Below are positions 32,346 to 42,590 of a DNA stretch of 64,000 nt, piece by piece. The DNA lies in NCBI RefSeq assembly GCF_000715075.1, contig NC_134081.1, forward strand, positions 62,995,653 through 63,059,652, in the 5' to 3' direction. How positions within the stretch are numbered: the stretch's first letter is position 1; every line of letters begins with the position of its first letter. Below the pieces are notes generated by a model that saw nothing but the letters and a program-made list of their open reading frames with translations, did no database searches and was not told the origin of the DNA. This stretch comes from Nicotiana tabacum (Eukaryota > Streptophyta > Magnoliopsida > Solanales > Solanaceae). The position numbers were made by a program, and so were the translations under genes.

Positions 32346-32378
32346 CCCCCCCCCCCCCCCACACACACACCCCCCACC
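32346..32378 (+). repeat. Poly-C / CA / poly-C tract
   Basis: Fifteen C residues, then (AC)5, then a second C run. It is a simple repeat; the minus strand is a G-run that could form a G-quadruplex. Confidence 0.85.
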
Positions 32379-32736
32379 AAAATAAAACCCTAACTTTACA
32401 ATAAATTACACCATGACCACTCCTTTTAAACACGAAAACGCACAAATTACGCAGTTGAGAGAATCTGATGATACAAAGAAAGAAACAGAGATGTGATCGG
32501 ATACCATAGAAGGCAACTAATTGGAGAAAATTTTAATTAGACGAAAGGAAAAAGATATAACGAACTGTAAACTAACCAGTTGATGGTGTAGCAGCAAGAA
32601 AAACAACGAAAGGCAGACAAAGATTAAAGCTTAAGGAGTGAGGAGGTTGCAGGAGAGTTTCATAAACTGTGGAACTTTACTGAGTTTGGTGAAATACCCG
32701 ATAACTATGCGACTTTATTTCGCTTTTTGTTGCGTT
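32379..32736. other. Spacer with possible minus-strand 5' end
   Basis: On the minus strand, a pyrimidine-rich leader-like stretch (about 32680-32580) ends in CATCAACTG followed by GTTAGTTTAC, which could be a first-exon donor. It could belong to the same decayed minus-strand gene as the exon-like frames at 30890-31650. Speculative. Confidence 0.25.
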
Positions 32737-32937
32737 TCAAAAATAACTATACTTTTCTAAATTTGAAAACAATTTAACTTAAACTTACAATTCTACCTTA
32801 ATAATAAACTTTTCTAATCACACAAATACTTTGTGTCCCTTTTTAATTTATTTATGATCACAAATTCTAAAAGTCTTTCTTTTTTTTTAAATTCTATGCC
32901 AAATCAAACAGTTTCACATAAATTGGAACGGAGGTTG
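32737..32937. mobile_element. Stowaway-like MITE, left end truncated
   Basis: The right end, read in reverse, is CAACCTCCGTTCCAATTTAT, with the CTCCGT terminus typical of Solanaceae Stowaway elements, and a TA follows (32938-32939). The interior matches what I recall of that family (AATTTAACTTAAACTTACAA, CACAAATACTTTGTG, ATTCTAAAAGTCTTTC). The left terminal repeat is missing. Confidence 0.7.
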
Positions 32938-33269
32938 TATTACTTTATTATTTTATCCTTTTAAATGCAACCGTAACAGTTTTGTTGTGGTAAATATTTT
33001 GGTAAATATTATCAACTTTAAGATCAATTGTTGACTTTTCCATGAGAATTTGGTGAAATGCCAGGTAAGGAGTTGATGGACAGACAACCACGTTGATGAC
33101 ATAGACACGTGAAGAAGCTCAACTGCGGCTTCTATTATAAGAGAATGCGTTAGTAATACTAGAATTATCCTTTTACCTATAAAATTACAAACCATAACAT
33201 TGTGAAATGTGCAAGTGTGATCGATATACAAAACGTACGTTTTTAGCAGTACTTGTTGTCATAACATTG

Positions 33270-33815
33270 AGATTTGTAGCTTGCGGAGAAATTTGCGGCG
33301 TTTGATCTATAAGCTTTTTCTTGCTTTTTGTTATGACTTTTCTTGTTATGACTTCTGATGTCTTTTTTGAGTTATGAAAATCCCTATTTATAGTTGTAGA
33401 AGAGGAGAGTTGTGATGAAAATAAACTCTTTCGACCAATCAGATTAAAGCGTGACAAGACCGCATTGATTGGCCAGAACATGTCACTTGCACATGTGTCG
33501 CAGTTTCATTTACCTTTTAATTTGACTTGACATGCATTGTTATTTTGATATGTGGCATGATCCTATTGGCCTTTCATTTGACTTGTCATGCCATGTCATT
33601 TGACACATGCCACCAAATTGGGCCTCTAGAAGGATGACATCTTAGGTTCAATGAAGTGGGATAATCACTTGTAGCCCAATTAAATAGGTTAGCCCAACAC
33701 ATTTAGACCTATTTATTAAATTCATATTTATTGGATTTGAATAATTAATCCAATTACGTTAGTCCATGCATATTATTTGTTTGGACCAAAATATATTTAA
33801 TTGAGATTAAATTCA
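33270..33815 (-). repeat. 3' LTR remnant of element D
   Basis: It matches 41845-42340 through AATTTGCGGCGTTTGATC, CCTATTTATAGTTG, TGGCCAGAACATGTCACTTG and CACTTGTAGCCCAATTAAAT. The minus-strand TATA box CTATAAATAG is at 33384-33393. The left edge is eroded and the right edge is near ATTCA at 33815. Confidence 0.8.
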
Positions 33816-34223
33816 AATTTCTTATGAATTTGAATTCAATAAAATTTTAATTGCCAAAATATGCCTCATACTTCAAGACAAGTTTGGGGTAAATATACCA
33901 AACTTCGACGGCTAGGCTTGAAGTAATAGTAAAGGCGTTCCTTTTCTTCCCTTTTTACTCCAAAATATCTCACGGAAACATACATGATTCTTCTGTAATT
34001 TAGCCCCAAAACAATCTCAATTGAGCCGAATTTTTGTAGTCCAAAAAGAAATAAGCAGCTTCATTTACACACTTCTCATTTATGTAGAATATGTGATGAG
34101 AAAATCTCAAACCCAACGCATTACCCAGAATTTTGCATAGAAAGGAATTTCAATGCACAATATTTGAAAGGTGCACGTGAGCTAAGTAGACTTCTAGAGT
34201 AAAATCACTAGTTTTGCTACTAA
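33816..34223. other. Spacer between D's 3' LTR and the MITE
   Basis: No coding motif recognised. By position it should be the 3' internal part of D, but it could also be unrelated DNA. Confidence 0.4.
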
Positions 34224-34779
34224 GGGTGTGTTTGGTATGAAGAAATAAAAATATTTTCATGAAAAATGAGTAGTTTTATCAATTAATTTTTCTTGTTTGA
34301 TTGGTAAGTGAAAATGTTTTTCCGTATACAATATTTTCTGGTGTTATGTATTTCTTCTATCACAATTGTACAAAATATTAAAATGTATTCTATTCTAGAG
34401 TGTGTTTGGTATCAAGAAAAATCTTTTCCTAAAAAATATTTTCATGAAAAATGAGTGGTTTTATCACTTATTTTCTCTTGTTTGATTGGTGAGTGAAATC
34501 TTTTTTTCCGGAAAATATTTTCTAGTGTTTGGTTAGAGAGTAGAAACTATTTTTTAGGAAAATAATTTTTTATGCTACTCTCCTCACCCCCCTTCCCCCA
34601 AGTCCCTATATTTCCTGTGCTTTCTTCTCTCCTCCTCCCCCCAAATACCCAACAATTTCAAGACTCTATTTTCCTCAAAAATTTAATTATTCTTCTAAAA
34701 ATTCACACAACTCCAAAGGAACTAATGTACTACTTTATTTTTTTACGCAAAAATAACGTTAAAATTTGTGCTCCATAAA

Positions 34780-35095
34780 TAAAAAGAAAATACTCCTTTT
34801 TTGGTTGAAAAAAAGTACTCTTTCTACAGCATGAAAATAAAGTACTTATCTTGTTGAAATAAAAGAAAATACTTTTTCTATATCATGAAAAGAAAATATT
34901 TTTTTTGTTGAAATGAAAGAAAATACTTTTTACTACATTATTTTGTTGAAATGAAAGAAAATACTTTTTCTACATCATGTAAAAAAAGTACATTTTTGAT
35001 AAAATAAAAAAATACTTTTTTATATCATGAAAAGAAAATACTTATTTGTTGAATGAACAAAAAGTACTCTATCTATAACATGAAAAAAATACAAT
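34780..35095. repeat. Minisatellite inside the MITE
   Basis: About six copies of a ~55-60 bp unit: TTGTTGAAATGAAAGAAAAT, then ACTTTTTCTACATCATGAAA. Units drift at the middle and lengths vary. Confidence 0.8.
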
Positions 35096-35113
35096 TAATA
35101 ATATTTCTATTTA

Positions 35114-35184
35114 GGATAGGGCGGGGGGATAGGGCGGGGTTGGGGTGGGTAGGTAAGGGTGGGGATGGGAATAGGATGGGGAAG
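35114..35184 (+). repeat. G-rich tract
   Basis: Runs of GGG to GGGGGG separated by short A/T/C spacers (GGGCGGGG, GGTTGGGGTGGGTAGG, GGGTGGGGATGGG). At least five G3+ runs could support a G-quadruplex on the plus strand. The proline-rich minus frames here are artefacts of this tract. Confidence 0.75.
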
Positions 35185-35372
35185 GTTGAAAAAACATTTG
35201 AAAAATATTTTCCATTCTCTTGATAGGGAAAATATTTTCCTCCAATTGGAAAAAAATGAGTTCATAAGGAAAATATTTTCCAAAACATTTAAGCCAACCA
35301 AACATGCTAAAATTGAAAAATATTTTTCAGAATATATTTTCCTTCATATCAAACACACCAAACACATTCTCC

Positions 35373-35760
35373 TTCTTTACTTCCTTGAGAGCAATAGCTT
35401 CAGCCCATTTTGAGAAGTACTCAGTTGCATCCAAGATGTATAAGTGCCCACCAAAGGATTTGGCTGTGGTCCAACAACATTTGATCCCAAGCGTCAAACG
35501 GCCAGGCTACAACCGTCGGGTGTAACACTTTAGGAGGCTGGTGAATAAAATTTGCATGGAATTGGAAAGCCTTGCATCTTTGATCATAGGCTAAGCAATC
35601 TTTTACCATCGTTGGCCAATAATAACCCATCATTTTATATGAAAGTGGAGATTTGGTCTAGACTAGTGTGACCCACATACCTCAGAATGTGCTTCTTGCA
35701 AAGCTTGGAGCGCTTCATCTTGCACTAAGCATCGCAAGAGTACTCCCTCAAATGATCTTC
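35373..35760 (-). pseudogene. Integrase start of element D
   Basis: The minus strand shows a degraded HHCC zinc finger (EAHSEVCGSH, MGYYWPTMVKDCLAYDQRC, where the usual second Cys of the CxxC pair is Phe in RCKAFQ). Next come PFDAWDQMLLDHS, a frameshift, then GHLYILDATEYFSKWAEA and LKEVKKENV. The frame ends where MITE-like sequence begins. The remainder of the DDE core is absent. Confidence 0.78.
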
Positions 35761-36325
35761 TGTACAGAGTATCCTTAGTAAAGGAAACACGGTGCGCGAT
35801 AGCAGATTTCAGTCCTTCTCCTTGGATTTTCTAGAAGTATCCCATAGCTCAAGTAGTCGATAATGGGTTGTCGCCATTCTTCCATCTCCATTTCAGAAAT
35901 AGAGACAAGATGATCGAGTTTATTTTCTTCACTTTCATCCTCATTTGGCGGCGATACTACCCATTTTTGGCATATAGTAACTTGCGCTTGAGCAGGTAGA
36001 ATTAACGATGAAGCTAGAGCAGCTAAAACATCATCCTTCTTGTTTTCTTTCCTAGGCACATGTTGAATAGTCATTTCACCAACCCATCCCATCAATGTTT
36101 TAGCATAATTATGATACGGTCGTAGTTCAGGTTTCTTGACATCATAACTATCTAAAAGTTGATTAATCACTAACTGAGAGTCACCAAAGACTTGTAATTG
36201 TAACCGCTTCATATCGAAAACCATTTCAAGCCCAAGTATCAATGCTTGATGCTCAACAACATTGTTGGAGCAGAGTTGTGTCAACCTAAAAGAGTAGGGT
36301 AAAACCACCCCTTGAGAAGTGACAA
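35761..36325 (-). pseudogene. Second RNase H (aRNH) of element D
   Basis: The minus strand reads VVLPYSFRLTQLCSNNVVEH, then QALILGLEMVFDMKRLQLQ, VFGDSQLVINQLL, HNYAKTLMGWVGEMTIQHV and RKENKKDDVLAALAS. The E (VEHQAL), D (GDSQ) and last D (KKDDVLA) of the RNase H active site are visible; the first D lies just upstream, in the neighbouring segment. This is the additional RNase H type described in Tat-lineage elements. It degrades RNA in RNA:DNA hybrids. Confidence 0.85.
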
Positions 36326-36329
36326 TTAC

Positions 36330-36790
36330 TATCCCAGCACCAGCTCCTCAGCGAAGTGCGGCACCATCAAAGTACATCTTCCATGAAGGTCGTACTTCAA
36401 CGATCATTGCTTCTTCGTTAGGTAGTTCATCAGTTAGATCACAGTCATCAGGTATCAAATGATCTGCCAAGAAGTCTTCCAATGCTTGTCCTTTTACGAC
36501 CTTTTGAGGAATGTACACAATCTTGAATTGTTGAAACTGGAGGTACCATCATGCTAATCGATCGCTAAGGACAGGTTTCGACATCACAAACATGATAGGA
36601 TTTGCTTTAGAAACAAGACGAATAACATGAGCTTGAAAGTAGTGCTTCAACTTTTTGATTGAGAAGACTAGCACCAAACATAACTTTTCAATTGGCAAAT
36701 AATTCAGCTCATTTGGTGTCATCATCCTACTCAAGTAGTAAAGGGAGTTTTCTTTCCCTTCACTATTCTCTTAGGCCAATAGCGCTCCAA
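36330..36790 (-). pseudogene. First RNase H of element D
   Basis: After the RT connection, the minus strand reads MSRMMTPNELNYLPIEKLCL, VLVFSIKKLKHYFQAHVIRL and VSKANPIMFVMSKPVLSDRLA, followed through breaks by VYIPQK and LADHLIPDD. This is the canonical Ty3/Gypsy RNase H position, directly after RT. Frame interruptions near 36546 and 36735. Confidence 0.8.
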
Positions 36791-36800
36791 CAGACCTTTC

Positions 36801-37895
36801 TTATGTCGCAATATACAATATCTGTGGCTTTCCAGGTATATGGGCTGCTAAAACTGGAGACTTCATCAAGTAGGATTTAATGCTCTCAAAGGCATTGCTA
36901 CATGATTGGTCCCACTTGAAAGGGATACCCTTTTTCATAAGGCGACTGAATGGTTGGCATCTCCTAGCTAGGTTCGAGATGAATCTCCTAAGATAAGCTT
37001 TCAATTCATGAATATCCCGAGGCTCAGGCATTTTTAAGATTTCATCAACCATGGCTTGATCAATTTTGATCCCATGATGTCGAACAATAAAGCCAAGAAA
37101 CTTGCCAAAAGTAACTCCAAAAGCACATTTCAACGGATTCATTTTAAGTTGATATCTCCGGAGTAGCTGGAACACCATCTTCAAGTCTTGCAAGTGGTCA
37201 TTATTCTTTCTTGACTTCACCACCAAGTAATCCACATAGCATTCAACATTCTTGTGAAGGAGTTCATCAAAGATATTTTGCATAACCCTTTGATATGTGG
37301 CGCGAGCATTCTTCAAGACAAAAGGCATTACCTTGTACCAATAAATGCCTTTGGGGTGCAAAATGTGGTAAGCTCTTCATATTTTGGAGACATGTGAATT
37401 TGATTATATCCAGACGAACTGTCCATGAAAGATATTTTCTCATAACCGGTAGTAGTATCGATCATTAACCTTTGGAATAGGAAGCAGGAATTCATCTTTG
37501 GGACACGCATTATTGAGATCCCTGAAGTCAACGCACACTCGAATATGGCCATTAGTCTTCCTTACAGGGACAATAATTGAAACCCATGTTGGATATCTAA
37601 CTTCACGAATAAAGCCAGCTCCGATAAGTTTGTTAACTTCTGTTTCAATCAAGGGAACAAAGTTCGGCCTAAAGTGCCTTTGAGCTTGCTTAGCAGGACG
37701 ATCACCATTCTTAATTGCAAGGTGATGGACTGCTACTTTGTGGTCTAATCTAGGAATCTCCTTATAACTCCAAGAAAATACATCCGTATACTCATTGAGT
37801 AACTCAATATAAGTGCTTTCTTCATAGACTACTAGTAAAGTACTTAGATAAGTGGGCCCCGATTCTTCATCAGTGCGAAGGTTTAATTCTTTCAA
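36801..37895 (-). pseudogene. Reverse transcriptase of element D
   Basis: In order: PRLDHKVAVHHLAI, a GAGFIREVRYPTWVSIIVPV block, CVDFRDLNNACPKDEF, a frameshift, DSSGYNQIHM, VLKNARATYQRVMQ, the active site as YVDYLVV (plus-strand 37222-37240), MNPLKCAFGV, FLGFIVRHHGI and FISNLARRCQPFSRLMKKG. The active-site motif should be YVDDLVV; one catalytic Asp is now Tyr, so the polymerase would be dead. Confidence 0.9.
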
Positions 37896-38822
37896 AGTGT
37901 CAACTATTGTCTTTACCCCTTATTCAAGTTCAGGCGGAGCATCTTTTGCATCTTCATCTTCATGAGGGTTCCCATCATTGAAGGATATATGATAACACGG
38001 TGAAACATCCTCTAATATCTCGTCATCCTTTGTTAGAGATGAAATGAAGAACCCATACTTTCTTCGTCCTCATCATATTCCTTAGTGTAGACCATAATAT
38101 ATGGCTTTAACTTTAGTACTTCTTTACATGAAACCACAAGCTTTGTTTGTCGCCTTATTTTAGAAGGAACCAAACTTTGGAAATCCTTAGAGATCTTGTG
38201 GATTCTGGGCAAGCGGGTATTCTTATACGTTGATAATATCTTTGGAATTTGTTACTCTTCTTCAATGGAACTAATCTTTTAAATAGGGAAGTCCTCACAG
38301 TTGATTTTCCAAGTCGATCTAAGACAAAAGGCCCATTGCAAGCAGCAAATTCATCTTCTGTAGTGATATAATTATTGTTTGCACTTCTTATAGAGGTGCG
38401 CACTCGTGAGGGTTGTTTGTATCCCAAACCTTCACGTGGTTTCCTCGTAGCAACTTCTGATGGGAGCTTCCCTAACTTTGATGTCTCATTGGGATTATAT
38501 CCATCTTTTACAAATAACTGGTAAGCATTAGGATCAAAACCTTCATCCGTACGCTATATTTTGCGGTGAATTCTAAGACACAAACTTTCTAGGTATCTTT
38601 GAGGAAAACGTTATTTCCACAATCTGTTTGATAGGAAGAGTTAGCCCCTTTAGCCTGTTAGTTTGGATGTTACATGATTCACCTTCCTTTTTCTTTATCT
38701 TTGGGACGTAACGAAGTACAAGAGCTACCTTCTTGCCTGAAAAAAATAATGTTCCCTCTATGATATTTATTCGGATTAGGGTCTGCCTCCTTAGCAGCAA
38801 TTTTGACTTCGTCAGCAGCCAC
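37896..38822 (-). pseudogene. Protease-RT linker of element D
   Basis: Low-identity minus-strand pieces, for example YTKEYDEDEESMGSS near 38080 and a YQRIRIPACPESTRSL-like stretch near 38210. They correspond to the long acidic linker common in Solanaceae Tat elements. Short frames with many stops. Confidence 0.5.
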
Positions 38823-39530
38823 CTAAGCTCTTTTAGTTATGAACTCGTCATTCTTGATTTTCATGACATCATCAGCTTTTAGCTCTTTCACAATGTGGTT
38901 CTTCAACTTTGCTTCAGCGAAGTGTGACTCAACCTCGGTGAAGGGTTTATCATCAGCAACTATTTTCTTCTCGACTCCGTCCTTGTAGTACTTCAAATAT
39001 TGATGGTATGTAGACAGAACCTTTATTATCATATATCCAAGGCCTTCCAAGCAAGACATTGTATGAAGTCTTTGCGTCGATTACATGTAGCCATGCACTT
39101 GATTACATATCTCCAATGGTGATCCCTAATTTGACTGCGCCTATGGATCTTTGCCCCCTAGGTTGAATCCTTGAATCATAAAGCGACTTTCTAAGAGTTC
39201 TTCCACGGGAATGCCAAGTTTTTTCATGGTGCGAATTGGCAAGATGTTCACTAAGGATCCTCCAATCAAAATTTGATTTACACTTTCATCGCGCATATAG
39301 CCAACCATGTACAACGGGCGATTATGAGGAGTGTCACCTAGTAGAAGGCCATCATTCGTGAATGTGTCGCAAACATTAACTTCCCGAGAAATTGACTCGA
39401 TGGGCTTTTTTGAAGATGGTGCTAACGGCAAGTCATTACTCATTTGTTCTCCTTTATCAGCATTACAACAAGAGGCCTCGATACCATCATGAAAAATCTT
39501 TGTGCAGAACCAACCTGGCAAGAACTCCTA
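38823..39530 (-). pseudogene. Protease region of element D
   Basis: The minus strand carries PLYMVGYMRDESVNQILIGG, SLVNILPIRTMKKLGIPVEE and SRFMIQGFNLGGKDP, then downstream [21 protein letters not shown] and [10 protein letters not shown]. In relatives the active site is (V/I)LIDGGSAVNILP; here the Asp codon is missing (QILIGGS), so the protease is inactive. Confidence 0.78.
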
Positions 39531-39599
39531 AAAATTCACTAGATTTCGTGGCTTTTGAGGGTGGTGTACCTCGAATTTTGCTTTCTTCAAATGCTTAAT

Positions 39600-41582
39600 T
39601 GGGTTCTGTTTCCTTGTCATTTTCAACATCATTTTTCTTATTGGTTGTTTGATTGATTCTTTTTGGAGACCTCTCTTATGTCATCTACGACGTGTAACCA
39701 AGGTCCAACCTTCTTCATTAGGTTGATCAGCTTCGATTTTGTTGTTCTCTAGTAATTTTTCATCTTTACTTTCTTTGAAGCTGCATAATTCATCTAGACT
39801 GAAGGAGCCAAAGATGATAGAGACTTGGTTCGCACTTGACTTCTCATCTTCAATCACAATTTTCTTTTCACGAGCTAAGTCTATAACTTTGTCCTTGAAG
39901 ACAAAGCACTTCTCAAGAGGGTGACTCACAAGTCGATGATATTAGCAGTAATTTGGGTCGTTAGTCTTTCCAGCTTCATTTGGCCGCTTCATCTCTGGAA
40001 GCTCAATGAGCTTTAACTCGAGAAGTTCTTCAAAAATTGCAAGGACATCAGAATCCAGAAATGGGTAATCCTTTTCCTGCATTTCTTTATAGTCAACTTC
40101 CCACTTGGATTATCTTGAAAAGAAGTGGATTTTATACTCTGGTTTTTGCTCACCATTGTTGTGAACTTCATAAGTGATGTGTTGACATTCATAGCTTCTT
40201 TTCTTTCAGACTTGGGCATGAACTTGCTCCATATTTTGACATCTTGCTTGTCATTCCCTTTGCGAGGCTCGTAGATAGGCAATCTTTCATTCCTAGAAGA
40301 GGCTATGTTTAACTCCATGTCATGGGCATGAGTGGAAAGTTCTTCGCACGTCCTAGGCTTGATGCCTTGCAAGATGTAACAAAGTCCCCAATGCATGCGT
40401 TGGATGCACATCTCTATGCCAAAACCCTCGCTAAGCCTATATTTGTAGTTGAGGCTTGCATTCCTCCATCGATTGATAAAGTCGATAATCGGTTCATCCC
40501 TGCATTGACGAGTATTTGTAAATTCCACCATGCTCACCGAGCGCCTTGTGATATAGAAGCGATTGAGGAACTCTTGCACTTATTGATTCCAGCTATCAAT
40601 AGATCCAGCGTCGAGGTTTATATACCAATCAAAAGTATTTCTTTTTAGCTAGCGAACGAAGTGGTTAATGAGATAATCTACATAAGTCCAAACATTATTG
40701 CATGTCTCAATGAAGTGTGCCACATGTTACTTCGGATTTCCCTTGCCATCGAATTGCTGAAATTTAGGAGGTTGATATCCAGCGGGCATCTTCAAGCTAC
40801 CGATCCTTATGGTGTATGGCTTTGCGTATGTAAGGGAGGACTTGGAGGCAACTTTATTTTTTATAGTCCCTTCAATGAACTCCTTTAGTTGATCAATTGG
40901 AATTATCCCCTCAGGCGAGATAGGGATAACCTTAGCATATGATACTTGTCTTGGGGGAGGATCACTCTCTGGAACTTCTGGGAGCTTGTCAAGTGTTTTG
41001 CTAGATTCTTCTTCCAGCAAGACTCCCACCCTATCCATTAACTTATCAATTCTAGCATCTTAATTTTTCATGCACTTGGTCAAGCCATCAATTGCTTTTG
41101 TCATGTTTGCCAACTGCTCCTCCACACATAAAGTGTTCCTCAATATTTCTTGCATGATCGTTGTGGATGACGGAGAGTAGCATGGATTGCCACATAGATT
41201 GATCCTTTATTGGATCACGCTATGCGGTGTAAGTGGGGAGGATCCATCATTTGAAGTATCATCATCTTTCTTCACAATAGAGTTCTTCGATCTGGAGAGG
41301 TTAAGCAAAGCTAGAGTTTTCTTAATATTTTCAGCAACATCGCTTCCTCCTTCAAGTGCGCTTGTATAGGATCTTGCTCCTTTTAAGGATGAAGATCCGA
41401 AATCAAAGGTTGATGCGGACGACACTTAGAGTGCTTGTTATCCTAAAGAGCTTATTTTAGTCCTTGCAACTATTCAAAGCTTCCAAAGGTAACATCGAGG
41501 ATGCTTTCCACATCAGTGCAGGACTTGGAATTAGCAGCCTTGGTGGAAGTTGATCTGGAGTTGATTTTCTTTGAATCCATTT
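39600..41582 (-). pseudogene. Gag of element D
   Basis: A start ATG at about 41582 begins MDSKKINSRSTSTKAANSKS, with stops soon after. The next pieces read YTSALEGGSDVAENIKKTL, SYAKVIPISPEGIIPIDQLK and MPAGYQPPKFQQFDGKGNPK. The gag core follows: FLNRFYITRRSVSMVEFTNT, RQCRDEPIIDFINRWRNASL and WGLCYILQGIKPRTCEEL. The C-terminal Cys/His segment SHPLEKCFVFKDKVIDLARE ends it. Frames change at least four times. Confidence 0.82.
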
Positions 41583-41829
41583 CGATGGTAGTATTTTATT
41601 TTAAACAACATAAGCATTACAATCTCTATGATTCCTCTGATTTTTCTTTTCTAATAGAAATTCAAGGGCTTTTGTGCTTGATATTGAATTTATGCTTGTT
41701 TTCACGAACGATGATTTTGAATTCAACTAGCACGGACTTTGATTTGAATTCGTACTCTTTGAATCTTGATTTGTTCTTCGTTCTTGATCTTGAAATTGAT
41801 TTCTTGAACTTGAACTTGATTGGTTGAGG

Positions 41830-42340
41830 CTTGAAGCTTGTAGTGAAATTTGTGGCGTTTGATCCACGAGCTCTCTCTTGCTTCTTGTTATGACTTCTGG
41901 TGTCTTTTCTTAGTTATGAAAACCCCTATTTATAGTTTTGGAAGAGAAGAGTTGTGACGAAAACAAACACTTTTCGACCATTCAAATTAAAGCATGACAA
42001 GGCCGCATTTGATTGGCCAGAACATGTCACTTGCACATGTGGCGTATTTTTATTGGCCTTTTAATTTGATTTGGCATGCCTTGTCTTTTTGATATGTGGC
42101 ATGATCCTATTGGCCATTCCATTTGACTTGTCATGCCGTCTCATTTGACAAATGACACCAAATTGGGCCTCTAAGAGGATGACATCTTAGGCTCAATGAA
42201 GTGGGAGTCATCACTTGTAGCCAAATTAAATGGGCTAGTCTAACGCATTTGGACATATTTATTAAATTCATATATATTGGATTTGAATAATTAATCCAAT
42301 TACATTTTGGACCAAAATATATTTAGTTGAGATTAAATCA
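41830..42340 (-). repeat. 5' LTR of element D
   Basis: It matches the left LTR remnant and ends GATTAAATCA (TGATTTAATC in element sense). The minus-strand TATA CTATAAATAG is at 41926-41935. The TTGAATTC/CTTGAAATTGAT-rich stretch 41590-41830, between this block and gag, is absent on the left and is probably the remainder of the LTR plus leader. No clear primer site was found. Confidence 0.75.
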
Positions 42341-42590
42341 GAAAAGAGAACGACCAAACATATGAATGCAAAGGATTAAAATAAAAAATAGATAAATCAC
42401 TTTCTTGGCCGAATAGGGTGCCACATCACAAATCTAGTGCCCAGTTTTATATAATTACTAGTAAAATTTATCCGCTCTTGAGAGATCTAAATAATCTTTT
42501 TGTAATAGTAAGATATTAAAATTAATCTAGTCCTTGAATCCGATAAATATCATATTTCTAATCCATTTTATTATGATACTCAATTTTATA
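42341..42590. other. AT-rich spacer between D and E
   Basis: 250 bp with no gene or repeat recognised. Confidence 0.6.

Larger units (their letters stand above)
34224..35360. mobile_element. Long-TIR MITE-like element with internal minisatellite
   Basis: The left end is GGGTGTGTTTGGTATGAAG; the right end is CCTTCATATCAAACACACC, its near-inverse. Both continue with AAATATTTTC words. A second copy of the left end, GTGTGTTTGGTATCAAG, starts at about 34400, so the left arm is duplicated. No transposase frame. I could not identify a clean target duplication. It lies against the broken integrase of element D. Confidence 0.65.
33270..42340 (-). mobile_element. Element D: Tat-type Ty3/Gypsy element with two RNase H domains, truncated
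   Basis: Related LTR segments lie at about 33270-33815 and 41830-42340. Between them, on the minus strand, run gag, protease, RT, two RNase H domains and the start of integrase. The second RNase H is the additional type found in Tat-lineage elements. Integrase stops at about 35373 beside a long-TIR MITE. No integrase core follows to the left, so there has been a deletion. Frame breaks are numerous and catalytic residues are lost in protease, RT and the zinc finger. Confidence 0.82.

Noticed and set aside
33816..34223. Lost integrase end of D to the left of the MITE
   Set aside because: All three minus-strand frames were read; none gives DDE-core or C-terminal integrase motifs.
35107..35305. 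Proline-rich minus-strand frames
   Set aside because: Translation of the G-rich tract and MITE arm; two frames are open in parallel.
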